Made by a program: the position numbers and the translations under genes. The notes beneath the pieces are model-generated. The model did no database searches, was not told where the DNA came from, and saw nothing but the letters and a program-made list of their open reading frames with translations. Positions 29,482-38,632 of a stretch of 64,000 nt of DNA are shown here, piece by piece (position 1 is the first letter of the stretch; the number at the start of each line of letters is the position of its first letter). This stretch comes from Rhabdaerophilum sp. SD176 (GTDB taxonomy: Bacteria; Pseudomonadota; Alphaproteobacteria; Rhizobiales; Beijerinckiaceae): positions 124,001 to 188,000 of the forward strand of contig NZ_JARJNS010000001.1 of the NCBI RefSeq assembly GCF_030143245.1, written 5' to 3'.

Positions 29482-29488
29482 GCGGCCA

Positions 29489-30664
29489 TCAGGGGGCGCG
29501 CGGCACCGTGACGACGCGCCCTTTCTCGAGGCCGATCAGCACTTCGCCGCGGATCAACTGCATTGCCAACTGGCCATAAATCTCTCCGCGCCAGCCTTGC
29601 AGGATGGGCTGGTCAGGGGCCGGGTTCGCGGCAAGCCGGTCAATATCCTCCGACGAGGCGATGAGCCGCGCGGCCACCTGGTTCCGCTCGGAAACGGATT
29701 GCAGCAGCACTTTGAGCAGCTGGACCAGCGCACCGTTTCCGCCCGGTCGCTCCTGCTCGAAGGCCGGTATCGTGTCCGGATCGCGGGCCTTGCCGCGCGC
29801 AACGGCCTCAAGAATGTCCTGCCCGGCGCGCGAGCGCTCGAATCCGTTCGGGACCGCGCGGAGGCGGGCAAGGTCCTCGACTGATTTCGGCTGTGCCACA
29901 GCGATCTCCACCAGCCCGTCATCCTTGAGGATGCGGCCGCGCGGCACGTCGCGGTTCTGCGCCTCGCGCTCGCGCCACGCTGCCAGTTCCATCAGGACCG
30001 CCCGCTCGGCCGGCTTGCGGATCCGCGCCTTGATCCTCATCCAGGCATCAGCGGGATCGACCTCGTAGGTGCGGGGATTGGCGAGAACACCCATTTCGTC
30101 CGCCACCCAACCGAGCCGGTTGTTCTTGTCGATCCGCTGCATCAGCTTTTCATAGACCACGCGCAGATGCGTCACATCCGCCGCCGCATAGGTCAGCTGT
30201 GCGTCCGTCAGCGGCCGACGCGACCAGTCGGTAAATCGCGAGGATTTGTCGATCTTGGCCTGCGCGAGACCGGCGGCGAGGCTCTCATAGGACACCTGCT
30301 CGCCATAGCCACAGACCATGGCCGCAATCTGCGAATCAAAAAGCGGCGCGGGGATCACCCGTCCGAGATTCCAGATGATTTCGATATCCTGCCGCGCGGC
30401 ATGGAAGACTTTCGTCACCTCCGGGTTGACCATCAGCGCGAAGAACGGTGCAAGATCGAGATTGCTGGCCAGCGGATCGACCAGCACGATCTCGTCGGCA
30501 CTGGCCATCTGGATCAGGCAAAGCTTCGGATAATACGTCGTTTCGCGAAGGAACTCGGTATCGACCGTCACGAAGGCGTGCTGCGCCAGCCGCTCGCAGG
30601 CGGCGGCAAGATCGGCACTGGTGGTGGTCAGGGGCGGAAGGGGAAGCGCGGAAGGATGAGCCAT
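29489..30664 (-). CDS. rnd: Ribonuclease D
   Basis: 3'-5' exoribonuclease for tRNA 3' maturation and RNA turnover. The 391-residue protein has the DEDDy exonuclease domain at the N-terminus: [21 protein letters not shown] (Exo I), [14 protein letters not shown] (Exo II) and [18 protein letters not shown] (Exo III, with Tyr and Asp). An HRDC-like helical domain follows from about residue 215 ([22 protein letters not shown]). It is divergent from aspS, a pairing frequent in alphaproteobacteria, and convergent with the chemoreceptor gene (7 bases apart). Confidence 0.94.
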   Translation of the reverse strand: MAHPSALPLPPLTTTSADLAAACERLAQHAFVTVDTEFLRETTYYPKLCLIQMASADEIVLVDPLASNLDLAPFFALMVNPEVTKVFHAARQDIEIIWNLGRVIPAPLFDSQIAAMVCGYGEQVSYESLAAGLAQAKIDKSSRFTDWSRRPLTDAQLTYAAADVTHLRVVYEKLMQRIDKNNRLGWVADEMGVLANPRTYEVDPADAWMRIKARIRKPAERAVLMELAAWREREAQNRDVPRGRILKDDGLVEIAVAQPKSVEDLARLRAVPNGFERSRAGQDILEAVARGKARDPDTIPAFEQERPGGNGALVQLLKVLLQSVSERNQVAARLIASSEDIDRLAANPAPDQPILQGWRGEIYGQLAMQLIRGEVLIGLEKGRVVTVPRAP

Positions 30665-30730
30665 ATCCGGCCCTTATCCGAAATCTCGGCGTTTGTCGCG
30701 CCCGTCCCGACGGCTTTCCCCGGTTCGCGC

Positions 30731-30759
30731 TTGACAATCTGCACCGGTCGCCGCTCTTG
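30731..30759 (+). promoter_or_regulatory. Possible aspS promoter
   Basis: A perfect TTGACA (30731-30736) is followed after 17 bases by CTCTTG (30754-30759), a poor -10. It is in the 164-base divergent gap before aspS. The -35 is convincing, the -10 is not. Confidence 0.35.
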
Positions 30760-30828
30760 TCGCGCCCGACGGAAGGCCCGCATGTTGCCCGCGGCGTTCC
30801 AGCACGATCGAGCCGAAGACACACCATC

Positions 30829-32601
30829 ATGCACCGTTATCGCACCCATACCTGCGGCGCGCTCCGCGCTTCCGACATCGGCACCGAGGCCCGCCTGTCC
30901 GGCTGGTGCCATCGCATCCGTGACCATGGCGGCGTGCTGTTCATCGATCTGCGCGATCATTACGGCATGACCCAGATCGTCGTCGATCCGGACAGCCCGG
31001 CCTTCAACGCTGCGGAGAAAGTGCGCTCGGAATGGGTGATCCGCGTCGATGGCAAGGTCCGTCAGCGCCCTGCAGGCACCGAGAACCCGAACCTGCCCAC
31101 CGGCGCGGTGGAAATGTTCGTCACCGGACTGGAAGTGCTGGGCGCAGCCGCCGAATTGCCGCTTCAGGTCTTCGGGGACACGGATTTCCCGGAGGAAACC
31201 CGGTTGAAATACCGCTTCCTCGACCTGCGCCGCGAGAAGCTGCACAGCAACATCATGATGCGCGTGAACGTCGTCGACTCGATGCGCCAGCGCATGAAGG
31301 CGGCGGGTTTCAACGAATTTGCCACCCCGATTCTCACGGCTTCCTCGCCGGAAGGCGCGCGCGACTTCCTGGTGCCGAGCCGCATTCATCCCGGCACATT
31401 CTACGCGCTGCCGCAGGCGCCGCAGCAATACAAGCAGCTGCTGATGATGGCGGGCTTCGACCGCTACTTCCAGATCGCGCCCTGCTTCCGCGACGAGGAT
31501 CCGCGGGCTGATCGTTTGCCGGGCGAGTTCTACCAGCTCGACGTTGAAATGAGCTTCGTCGAGCAGAGCGACGTCTTCGCGACGATGGAGCCGGTCATCC
31601 GCGGCATCTTCGAGGAATTCGGCGGCGGCCGCCCGGTGACACCATCGCCCTGGCCGCGCATTCCCTATGCCGAAGCCATGGCGAAATACGGCTCGGACAA
31701 GCCGGACTTGCGCAACCCCATCGTGATGCAGGATGTTTCGGATGTCTTCCGCGACAGCGGCTTCAAGGTCTTTGCGCGCATCCTCGAGGACGCAAAGAAC
31801 CAGGTCTGGGCCATTCCCGCGCCGGGCGGCGGCAGCCGCGCCTTCTGTGACCGCATGAATAGCTGGGCGCAGGGCGAGGGCCAGCCGGGGCTGGGGTATA
31901 TCATGTGGAAGGACGGGCAGGGCGCCGGCCCGATCGCCAACAATATCGGCCAGAACAAGGTCGAGCAGATCGGCAAGCAACTCAGATTGAAGGACGGCGA
32001 TGCGGCTTTCTTCGTTGCCGGAAACCCGGAAAAATTCGTGAAATTCGCCGGTGCGGCCCGGCTCAAGGTTGGCGAGGACCTGAATCTGACCGACAAGAAC
32101 CGGTTCGAATTTGCCTGGATCACCGATTTCCCGTTCTTCGAATGGAACGAGGACGAGAAGAAAATCGACTTCTGCCACAACCCGTTCTCGATGCCGCAGG
32201 GCGGCCTCGATGCGTTGAAATCGCAGGACCCGCTGACCATCAAGGCCTTCCAGTATGACATTGCCTGCAACGGCTATGAACTGGCCTCGGGCGGCATCCG
32301 GAACCACAAGCCGGAAGCCATGGTGAAAGCCTTCGAGATTGCCGGTTATGGCGAGGAGACGGTGATCGAACGCTTCGGCGGCATGTATCGTGCCTTCCAG
32401 TATGGCGCCCCGCCGCATGGCGGCATGGCGGCCGGCGTCGACCGCATCGTCATGTTGCTCTGTGATGCACAGAACCTGCGCGAAGTCGCCCTGTTCCCGA
32501 TGAACCAGCGCGCCGAGGACCTGCTGATGGGCGCGCCGACGCCGCCCAGCAACAAGCAGCTGCGCGAGCTTCATCTCCGCCTGAACCTGCCTGAAAAGTA
32601 A
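30829..32601 (+). CDS. aspS: Aspartyl-tRNA synthetase (bacterial type)
   Basis: Class II synthetase that charges tRNA-Asp, and perhaps tRNA-Asn if this organism lacks AsnRS. The ATG at 30829 begins [18 protein letters not shown] and gives 590 residues; the open frame extending upstream overlaps rnd and is rejected. The N-terminal OB-fold anticodon domain covers about 1-110, motif 2 is [19 protein letters not shown], the GAD insertion lies around 285-420, and motif 3 is [15 protein letters not shown]. An ABC exporter gene follows 23 bases later on the same strand and may be co-transcribed. Confidence 0.97.
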   Translation: MHRYRTHTCGALRASDIGTEARLSGWCHRIRDHGGVLFIDLRDHYGMTQIVVDPDSPAFNAAEKVRSEWVIRVDGKVRQRPAGTENPNLPTGAVEMFVTGLEVLGAAAELPLQVFGDTDFPEETRLKYRFLDLRREKLHSNIMMRVNVVDSMRQRMKAAGFNEFATPILTASSPEGARDFLVPSRIHPGTFYALPQAPQQYKQLLMMAGFDRYFQIAPCFRDEDPRADRLPGEFYQLDVEMSFVEQSDVFATMEPVIRGIFEEFGGGRPVTPSPWPRIPYAEAMAKYGSDKPDLRNPIVMQDVSDVFRDSGFKVFARILEDAKNQVWAIPAPGGGSRAFCDRMNSWAQGEGQPGLGYIMWKDGQGAGPIANNIGQNKVEQIGKQLRLKDGDAAFFVAGNPEKFVKFAGAARLKVGEDLNLTDKNRFEFAWITDFPFFEWNEDEKKIDFCHNPFSMPQGGLDALKSQDPLTIKAFQYDIACNGYELASGGIRNHKPEAMVKAFEIAGYGEETVIERFGGMYRAFQYGAPPHGGMAAGVDRIVMLLCDAQNLREVALFPMNQRAEDLLMGAPTPPSNKQLRELHLRLNLPEK

Positions 32602-32624
32602 GGAGCGGGCCGGCGCCCGGTACG
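32602..32624 (+). other. Hairpin between Shine-Dalgarno and ABC exporter start
   Basis: GGAG at 32602-32605 is 19 bases from the ATG at 32625, too far for a normal site, but CGGGC (32606-32610) and GCCCG (32615-32619) can pair with a CGGC loop. If folded, the effective spacing becomes about 5 bases. This is a prediction from the sequence only. Confidence 0.3.
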
Positions 32625-34376
32625 ATGGAAGAGCCGAAAAACCAGCGCTATGTCGATCTCCGGCGGTTGGTCTCCGAGACCGGCGGCCGCTTCGTCTGGC
32701 GCTATGTTCTCGCCTTCCTGATGCTGGGGATCGTCTCGGCCACGACGGCCGCGACCGCCTGGCTGATGAAGGACGTGATCAATGACATCTTCATCGCCAA
32801 GAGCCAGTCGGCGTTGATCTTCGTCGCCACGGCCGTTCTGGTGATCTATGTCACCCGGGGCGCCGCCTCCTACGGGCAGGGTGTGATCCTGGCCCAGATC
32901 GGCAATGCCATTGTGGCCGACGGCCAGAAACGCCTCGTCTCGTCATTGCTGGCGCAGGAGGTCCGTGGGATCCAGCAGCGTACCTCGAGCGAGGTTATCG
33001 CCAAGCAGGTCCTCTCCGCCGACGCGGCGCGGCAGATCCTGCAATTGCTCGTCACCGTTGTCGGTCGCGATCTTCTGACCCTGATCGGACTGATCGGCGT
33101 CATGATCGTGCAGGACCCGCTCGTTTCCTCGGTCGTGCTGCTGGCCTTGCCCGTGGCCGCCATCTTCATTGCGGGCCTCGGCGTGCGCGTCGGGAAGGTT
33201 CAGAAGAAGCAGGTCTCGATCGGGGTCACGCTGGCCGACCAGCTGCGGCAGGTGATCCAGGGCTTCCGTGTCGTCAAGGCCTTCGGGGCCGAGCAGCGTC
33301 TGGGCGAGCGGCTCGACGCCGTGATCACCGACCAGCAGGCCAATGCCGACCGTGCGGCGAAACTGATGGCCCGAACCCAGCCGATCGTCGAGACCCTGGC
33401 GGGCATCGCCGTGGCGCTCGTCATCCTCTATGGCGGCTGGCGTGTGATCAGCCATGGCGCGACGCCGGGCGCCTTCTTTTCCTTCATCACGGCCCTGCTG
33501 CTGGCCTATGACCCGGCGCGACGGCTTGCGAGCGCGCGGCTGCAGCTGGAACAGCATTTCGTCGGGCTGCGGCTGTTCTTCGAGATGATCGACGAGGTGC
33601 CCGAACAGGTTGAAGGGCAGGGTCAGCCCGTCCGGCCCGGCCCCGGTGCCATCAGCCTCCGCGACGTAACCTTCGCCTATCATCCCGAGGCCGCACCGGT
33701 TTTGCGCGAGGTCTCGCTCGAGATTCCCGCCGGGAAAACCACTGCCCTCGTGGGCGGCTCCGGCTCCGGCAAATCGACCCTGCTGAGCCTGATCCTGAAA
33801 TTCTGGGAGCCCCAATCGGGCGGCCTGACCCTTGACGGCCAGCCGCTCGCGGGACTCGATGCAGCCAGCCTGCGCCATTCGATCGCCTATGTCGGGCAGG
33901 ACACCTTTCTGTTCGATGGCTCGATCCGCGATAACATCGCCATCGGCAAGACGGGCGCGAGCGAGGACGAAATCCGCGCCGCCGCCCGCGCAGCACAGGC
34001 AGATGCCTTCATCGAAGGGCTGCCCCTCGGCTATGATACGCCCGTGGGCGAGCTTGCCGGCCGCCTCTCCGGCGGGCAGAAGCAGCGCATCGCCATTGCC
34101 CGCGCCTTCCTGCGTAATGCCCCGATCCTCCTGCTCGATGAACCCACCGCTGCGCTCGATGCGCAATCCGAGGACGCCCTCCGCCAGACGCTGGCCGATC
34201 TGTCACGCAACCGTACGACCGTGATGGTCGCCCATCGGCTGGCCAGCATCATGCATGCCGATCGTATCGTGGTGATCGAGCAGGGCCGCGTCATCGAGCA
34301 GGGCAGCCATGACGTGCTGCTCGCACAGCAAGGCACCTATGCCGGCCTGTTCCGGCTCCAGATGGGAGGTCGCTGA
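32625..34376 (+). CDS. MsbA-like ABC exporter (half transporter)
   Basis: Inner-membrane exporter with fused membrane and ATPase domains, which should act as a homodimer. The 583-residue protein has six membrane segments (about 20-320) and an ATPase domain with Walker A GGSGSGKST (near 377-385), Q-loop VGQDTFLFDGSIRDNIA, signature LSGGQKQRIAIARAF and Walker B LLLDEPTAALD. It belongs to the MsbA/lipid-linked-glycan exporter group. Adjacent genes for glycosyl- and methyltransferases suggest that it flips a lipid-linked saccharide or a lipid, but this is inference. The methyltransferase-like gene after it starts only 2 bases beyond its stop. Confidence 0.9.
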   Translation: MEEPKNQRYVDLRRLVSETGGRFVWRYVLAFLMLGIVSATTAATAWLMKDVINDIFIAKSQSALIFVATAVLVIYVTRGAASYGQGVILAQIGNAIVADGQKRLVSSLLAQEVRGIQQRTSSEVIAKQVLSADAARQILQLLVTVVGRDLLTLIGLIGVMIVQDPLVSSVVLLALPVAAIFIAGLGVRVGKVQKKQVSIGVTLADQLRQVIQGFRVVKAFGAEQRLGERLDAVITDQQANADRAAKLMARTQPIVETLAGIAVALVILYGGWRVISHGATPGAFFSFITALLLAYDPARRLASARLQLEQHFVGLRLFFEMIDEVPEQVEGQGQPVRPGPGAISLRDVTFAYHPEAAPVLREVSLEIPAGKTTALVGGSGSGKSTLLSLILKFWEPQSGGLTLDGQPLAGLDAASLRHSIAYVGQDTFLFDGSIRDNIAIGKTGASEDEIRAAARAAQADAFIEGLPLGYDTPVGELAGRLSGGQKQRIAIARAFLRNAPILLLDEPTAALDAQSEDALRQTLADLSRNRTTVMVAHRLASIMHADRIVVIEQGRVIEQGSHDVLLAQQGTYAGLFRLQMGGR

Positions 34377-34378
34377 CC

Positions 34379-35104
34379 ATGCAGCCCAAGCAGATTATCC
34401 GCGCGCTCCTGAGCCCCTCCTACCTGCGGGATCTGTTCCGCTTCCGCCGGACCTCGCGCGAACTGGGCCGCACGGTGCCGAAATTCTCGAAGATCCGCCC
34501 GATCAACGAGGCGACTGGCACAACGGGCTTCGACACGCACTATGTCTATCATACCGGCTGGGCCGCGCGGGTTCTGGGCCGGCTGAAGCCGTCCCATCAT
34601 GTCGATATCGGCTCGTCGCTGTTTTTCGTCTCGAATGTCTCGGCCTTTGTGCCGATGACGCATTACGATTACCGTCCGCCGGCTTTCGCCATTCCCGGAG
34701 CGGATGTCGGGGCAGCGGACCTGCTGGCCCTGTCTTTTGCTGATAACAGTATCCCTTCGCTCTCCTGCATGCATGTGATCGAGCATGTCGGCCTCGGCCG
34801 CTATGGCGACACGCTCGATCCGGCCGGCGACGCGCGGGCCTGCGCCGAACTCAGGCGCGTGCTCGCGCCAGGCGGTCACCTGCTTTTCGTGACCCCGGTC
34901 GGGCGGCCCGAAATCCACTTCAACGCCCATCGGATCTACAGTTTCGAGGCCGTGATGACGCTTTTCGAAGGGCTCGAACTGGCGGAATTCGCGCTGATCA
35001 CCGACAAGCGTGATGGGGCCATGCTGGTCATGGACGCGGATCCGGCACGCGTGGCCCGGCAGCGCTATGGCTGCGGCTGCTTCCTGTTCCGCAAGCCGGG
35101 CTGA
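34379..35104 (+). CDS. DUF268 family protein, probable methyltransferase
   Basis: A 241-residue protein matching the DUF268 pattern as I remember it: HYVYHTGWAARVL (54-66), HVDIGSSLFFVSNVSAF in place of a classical SAM motif, DLLALSFADNSI, the hallmark CMHVIEHVGLGRYGD (130-144), LRRVLAPGGHLLFVTPVG and the C-terminal YGCGCFLFRK. The layout is that of a Rossmann-fold methyltransferase, but the usual GxGxG of motif I is reduced to DIGSS, so activity is uncertain. It immediately follows the ABC exporter, suggesting a role in the same glycan or lipid pathway. I know of no characterised bacterial member. Confidence 0.75.
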   Translation: MQPKQIIRALLSPSYLRDLFRFRRTSRELGRTVPKFSKIRPINEATGTTGFDTHYVYHTGWAARVLGRLKPSHHVDIGSSLFFVSNVSAFVPMTHYDYRPPAFAIPGADVGAADLLALSFADNSIPSLSCMHVIEHVGLGRYGDTLDPAGDARACAELRRVLAPGGHLLFVTPVGRPEIHFNAHRIYSFEAVMTLFEGLELAEFALITDKRDGAMLVMDADPARVARQRYGCGCFLFRKPG

Positions 35105-35116
35105 GAAGCTGCGCGG

Positions 35117-35878
35117 TCAGTCCCGCGTGAAGAGATAGGTGGTCTTGGCTTCGAAAGCCGGGAAGGGCAGGGCACTCAGCCATTCCAGCCACGGCGCCGG
35201 CGTCACGCTCTTCTTGTGGACCCGATGGATCCGGAAGCCGCGGAATACATCGAAGACCCGCTTGGTCATCGGGAAAGTCTTGTGCCAGCGCGGATGCCCG
35301 CCGGCGGCAAAGCGCGGATGGAACGAGACCAGGACCTTCAGGTTGTCCCGCGCCAGCAGGGGCGCCAGTGTCGGGACGATGGCATATTCGGCGCCCTCGA
35401 CATCGATCTTCACGAAAACCGGCCCTTCCGCCGGGAGCAGGGCGACAATCTCGGCCGGCGTGATGGTCGGCACCTCCCAGCTCACGGCGGAACCGGTATG
35501 ATGGACGCTCGACATGGAATCGCCCTGCGCGGTCTTGGCACCCATCCGCACTGTGCCAGCCTCGGGCCAGACCGCCTTCTCGATCACGGTGATCCGGTTG
35601 GTCAGAGCCGGGTTGAGCGCGATATTGGCCTTGAATTCGGCGGCCGCGACCGGATCCGGCTCGAAGGAGAAGACCTGCCGGGCACGCGTGGCGGCGAAAA
35701 GCGAGACCGGCCCGATCCAGGCGCCGAGATCCAGCACCGTTGTATCCGGCATCAGGTTCCGCGCGATGGCCTCGAAGGTCGAGGCTTCCCAGATCCCGGC
35801 ATTGACGCGCCCCCAGAACGCATCTTGTGGACCGGAAGACACCTCGAATGTGGAATCATGCAGGCGGATTGTCGGCAC
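35117..35878 (-). CDS. FkbM family methyltransferase
   Basis: SAM-dependent O-methyltransferase of the FkbM type, which often modifies sugars in surface glycans. I chose a GTG start at 35878, preceded by GAAGGA nine bases upstream; the frame is open further upstream but would run into the preceding gene. The 253-residue protein has motif I VLDLGAWIGPVSLF (48-61), SFEPDPVAAAEF and the FkbM hallmark FVKIDVEGAE (155-164). It is 98 bases downstream of a GT61-like gene on the same strand and convergent with the DUF268 gene. Confidence 0.85.
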   Translation of the reverse strand: MPTIRLHDSTFEVSSGPQDAFWGRVNAGIWEASTFEAIARNLMPDTTVLDLGAWIGPVSLFAATRARQVFSFEPDPVAAAEFKANIALNPALTNRITVIEKAVWPEAGTVRMGAKTAQGDSMSSVHHTGSAVSWEVPTITPAEIVALLPAEGPVFVKIDVEGAEYAIVPTLAPLLARDNLKVLVSFHPRFAAGGHPRWHKTFPMTKRVFDVFRGFRIHRVHKKSVTPAPWLEWLSALPFPAFEAKTTYLFTRD

Positions 35879-35976
35879 GGCGCTTGTCCTTCGCAGCCAA
35901 AGGGGCTTCGGAGCGTTCAAAGCAGAAAATGCCCGGCCATGCCACAGGAAATGCCCGGGCTTGGCCCGAGGGGTGA

Positions 35977-36945
35977 TCAGAGGACGGTCAGGGAACGTCC
36001 GGCGGCGCGGGCCAGCTTGTCCGCTTCGGGATTGGCGCTTCCTGACAGGATGACCTCCTGCGAAGGATTTGGCGCCAGCACGATGGCAGCCATCTCGCAC
36101 GCACCACCGACCACCAGCGCGGAGGCTTGCGCCGAAGCACGGACGAGATCACGCAGCGGATCCCGCGCCGGGTCCAGCACCATGATGCCAGCGCCAAGAT
36201 CGGGCCGTGCAGTGCGAAGCCGCGCCAGCAATGCCGGCGCGCGGCGCGCGGCATCTTCGCAGATCAGGACCGGCCCGGTTTCGGCCGGCGGCTCCTGCAG
36301 GTAAAGGCGGGCCAGCCGATCCTGCATCCGGGCCAGAGCGGCCGGGGCAAGCGGCGGAACCGAGATCTCATCGAGTTGCGTCACCCGGATCATCGAAGCT
36401 GGCCGGAACAGTTCGACAGGCCGGTGCCGGAACACGCCATCGGAAATCGCATGCTGGAAAGCGAGCGTCCGCCCCATATTGAGCGTGACCAGCAGCAGCG
36501 TGTCCGCGTGAACGCCCAGCGCATCAAGCGCGAAGAAACGCGGCAGCAGGCGCGTGACAAAAGCTCCGAAAGAACAATCCGCATCGGCGAAGAGCACCAG
36601 CGCCGGTTCGCGCTCGATAATGCGCCCGCCGAGATAGGCGGTCACTTCCGGCAGGCCGCGCGGCGCTTCATGGGGCAGGGCGGCGGGAAGGACCAGCCGC
36701 TTGCCGCGCCGGTGCAACTGCCCGCTGCCAGGGTCGATATCAATCTCGCCGGCATGACGCCGCCAGAGCCACGCTGCCGCAGCGGGGTCAGCGCGTTCCA
36801 CAAGGTCATGGCTGGCGATTCCCGCCGCGTCTGTCCGTGGCCAGAACGGGTAAACCGCCTGGCTGAGATACGAGCGCCATTCCCGCACCGGCTGGCTCGA
36901 ATAGAGCCGCAGGGCGGCCTGAAACAGCGCTTGACTACCGGACAT
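35977..36945 (-). CDS. Diverged GT61-like (DUF563) glycosyltransferase candidate
   Basis: A 322-residue cytoplasmic protein that I can only place tentatively. FGAFVTRLLPRFFALDALGV (about 127-146) resembles the 'H-W-x6-LPRL' core of DUF563/GT61 enzymes, here with F-x-T in place of H-W. A basic stretch, a QLDEI segment, and a C-terminal GGACEMAAIVLAPNPSQEV follow, the last recalling the GAGLTN-like nucleotide-sugar loop of that family but without the exact residues. It may be an active but diverged transferase or an inactive relative. It is divergent from the next gene with only 36 bases between starts, and upstream of the FkbM gene. Confidence 0.5.
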   Translation of the reverse strand: MSGSQALFQAALRLYSSQPVREWRSYLSQAVYPFWPRTDAAGIASHDLVERADPAAAAWLWRRHAGEIDIDPGSGQLHRRGKRLVLPAALPHEAPRGLPEVTAYLGGRIIEREPALVLFADADCSFGAFVTRLLPRFFALDALGVHADTLLLVTLNMGRTLAFQHAISDGVFRHRPVELFRPASMIRVTQLDEISVPPLAPAALARMQDRLARLYLQEPPAETGPVLICEDAARRAPALLARLRTARPDLGAGIMVLDPARDPLRDLVRASAQASALVVGGACEMAAIVLAPNPSQEVILSGSANPEADKLARAAGRSLTVL

Positions 36946-36981
36946 GGGCCTCTCATGACGAATTCAGCCGCTGTGTAGGCC

Positions 36982-37740
36982 ATGGAAGGTTGGGGGCGCA
37001 AGATGGCGCTTGAAGCCATAACGCTCAATGTATTCTCGAACGTGGCCTCGGCGGATGCGCGGGATTGCCTCGCTGCGGAAGCCATCCGCTCTTATTTCGC
37101 CTGTTTTGACGGCGAACGGGGTGCCCGGGAGACGAAGATCCGCGTCTTTCTCGATCCGAAGCCATTCCGCGCGAACCATGCCGCATGGATCGATGCGATC
37201 CGGCAGGGAACGCCTGGCCTCGAGATGGAGATCGTGGAGACACGTGGCCTGATCGACAGCTTCGTGAAGTCGGTCGAGATGACAACGACGCCCTTTGCGG
37301 TGCAGCTGGAACACGATTTCGTTTTCCTGCGTGACCGAATCCCCCATGGCCTGCCGGAGATGGTTGAGGAGATGCGTGCGCATCGCTTCAACTACATCCG
37401 CTTCAACAAGCGCCGGAACATCCGTCAGGGCTATGATCTGTTCCTGGAGCCGGTCGAGGGCACGAAAGTTCCGCTCTGCCGCATCAATGGCCGGTCGAAC
37501 AACCCGCAGATCATTGATGTTGCGTATTACCTCTCGGAGGTCGTGCCGTTGCTCCGGCGGCCGGATGGCGACCGGATCGGGCTGGAGGGCGGGCTCTGCC
37601 GCTATATGGGCGGCGGCCAGCTCTATGGACCGCTCGGCTGGCCGAAAACGGTCCAGCATCTCGACGGGCGGGATGTCCGCTTCCGGGATCGTGTCGCCCG
37701 CAAACTCTATTTCCTGCGCAACCGGAAAAAGAGTGCCTGA
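36982..37740 (+). CDS. Unassigned protein of the glycan locus, possibly a glycosyltransferase
   Basis: A 252-residue protein that I do not recognise with certainty. There is no signal peptide or membrane segment. TTTPFAVQLEHDFVFLRD (about 100-117) has the look of the GT-A-fold strand that ends in an acidic metal site (E-H-D here instead of D-x-D), followed by FNYIRFNKRRNIRQGYDLF and a basic C-terminus (RKLYFLRNRKKS). An ATG at 37003 would remove seven residues and has a GGGGG run upstream. It sits between a GT61-like gene and a fucosyltransferase gene, so a role in glycan synthesis is a reasonable guess, no more. Confidence 0.55.
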   Translation: MEGWGRKMALEAITLNVFSNVASADARDCLAAEAIRSYFACFDGERGARETKIRVFLDPKPFRANHAAWIDAIRQGTPGLEMEIVETRGLIDSFVKSVEMTTTPFAVQLEHDFVFLRDRIPHGLPEMVEEMRAHRFNYIRFNKRRNIRQGYDLFLEPVEGTKVPLCRINGRSNNPQIIDVAYYLSEVVPLLRRPDGDRIGLEGGLCRYMGGGQLYGPLGWPKTVQHLDGRDVRFRDRVARKLYFLRNRKKSA

Positions 37741-37752
37741 CGACAGCCGCGC

Positions 37753-38628
37753 TCAGAGCATCACCCATCCTTCGGGATAGAGATCACCGATATAGGTCTT
37801 GCGCAGCGCTTCCGGAGCCAGCCAGGCCCGCGGCGCGATGACCAGCTTGTCCGGCCGCGGATCGAACCACGCGCTCCACCAGCTGAAGGTGCTGTTGGCG
37901 ATGATGTGCGCCCGCGCCCGGCTCATCAGATAGAGATCCTCCGGGGCCGAATGGCCCGTCACCGCGCGGTAGGGCGTGCCGGGCGGGATCAGCGCGGGAA
38001 TGGCGTCCGGTGTGTCGGTGAAGACATAGATCTCGTCGATGGGCCGGGCGGCCCGCGCCAGGGCGATGGCATTCCGGTAATAGGCCATGCCCAGCGTGCC
38101 ATGGACCGCATTGAAATGCTGCGCAGCCTTGAAATCGCCGACGCGAAGATGGACGGCCAGGCTCTCTGGCGCCATCGACGCCGCGAAGGCGCGGGCCTTC
38201 TCGCCAAGTTGAGGCTCGAGCGAGAAAGCGCGGCGGACCTGCTCTTCGGCCGGGGCGAAATACCTTTCGGAATGAAAATAGCCGGAGAGATAGCAGGGCG
38301 CGGTCAGTGTCTCGAACCGTGCGTCATAGGCATAGTCGCGCTCGCGGAAGGCGCTGCCGTGCCAGCCGACCGGCGCCTTGGCCCGGCCGAAACTCAGTGC
38401 ACGCCCGACGCGGTTGATCAGGCGCCCGGCACCGTCGCGCGGCCCGCCGACGATCCGGGCACCATGCGCGAGCCCGTCCAGCCCATAGGCACGGCTGCCG
38501 GCCGCCCGGAAGCGCGAAATGTCAAATTCCAGTTCGGTTCCGGTCCGCTGCGCCAGCGCGAAGCCGGCCGCGGCCTGAAAGAGTTGGTTGCCCAGCCCTC
38601 CGAGAAGTTCGACGCGGATGACAGCCAT
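37753..38628 (-). CDS. Alpha-1,2-fucosyltransferase family protein (GT11)
   Basis: Glycosyltransferase expected to move fucose from GDP-fucose to an acceptor sugar. The 291-residue protein has the GT11 motifs in order: ELLGGLGNQLFQAAAGFALA (7-26), the donor-binding HLRVGD at 160-165 (family form HxRRGD; the second Arg is Val here) and ANSTFSWWSAWF at 244-255. No GDP-fucose synthesis genes lie in this window. It starts 4 bases after the stop of the methyltransferase upstream on the same strand, so the two are probably one operon. Confidence 0.88.
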   Translation of the reverse strand: MAVIRVELLGGLGNQLFQAAAGFALAQRTGTELEFDISRFRAAGSRAYGLDGLAHGARIVGGPRDGAGRLINRVGRALSFGRAKAPVGWHGSAFRERDYAYDARFETLTAPCYLSGYFHSERYFAPAEEQVRRAFSLEPQLGEKARAFAASMAPESLAVHLRVGDFKAAQHFNAVHGTLGMAYYRNAIALARAARPIDEIYVFTDTPDAIPALIPPGTPYRAVTGHSAPEDLYLMSRARAHIIANSTFSWWSAWFDPRPDKLVIAPRAWLAPEALRKTYIGDLYPEGWVML

Positions 38629-38632
38629 GCGC

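Noticed and set aside
30448-30828. N-terminal extension of aspS
   Set aside because: Overlaps rnd in antisense and precedes the conserved synthetase start MHRYRTH.
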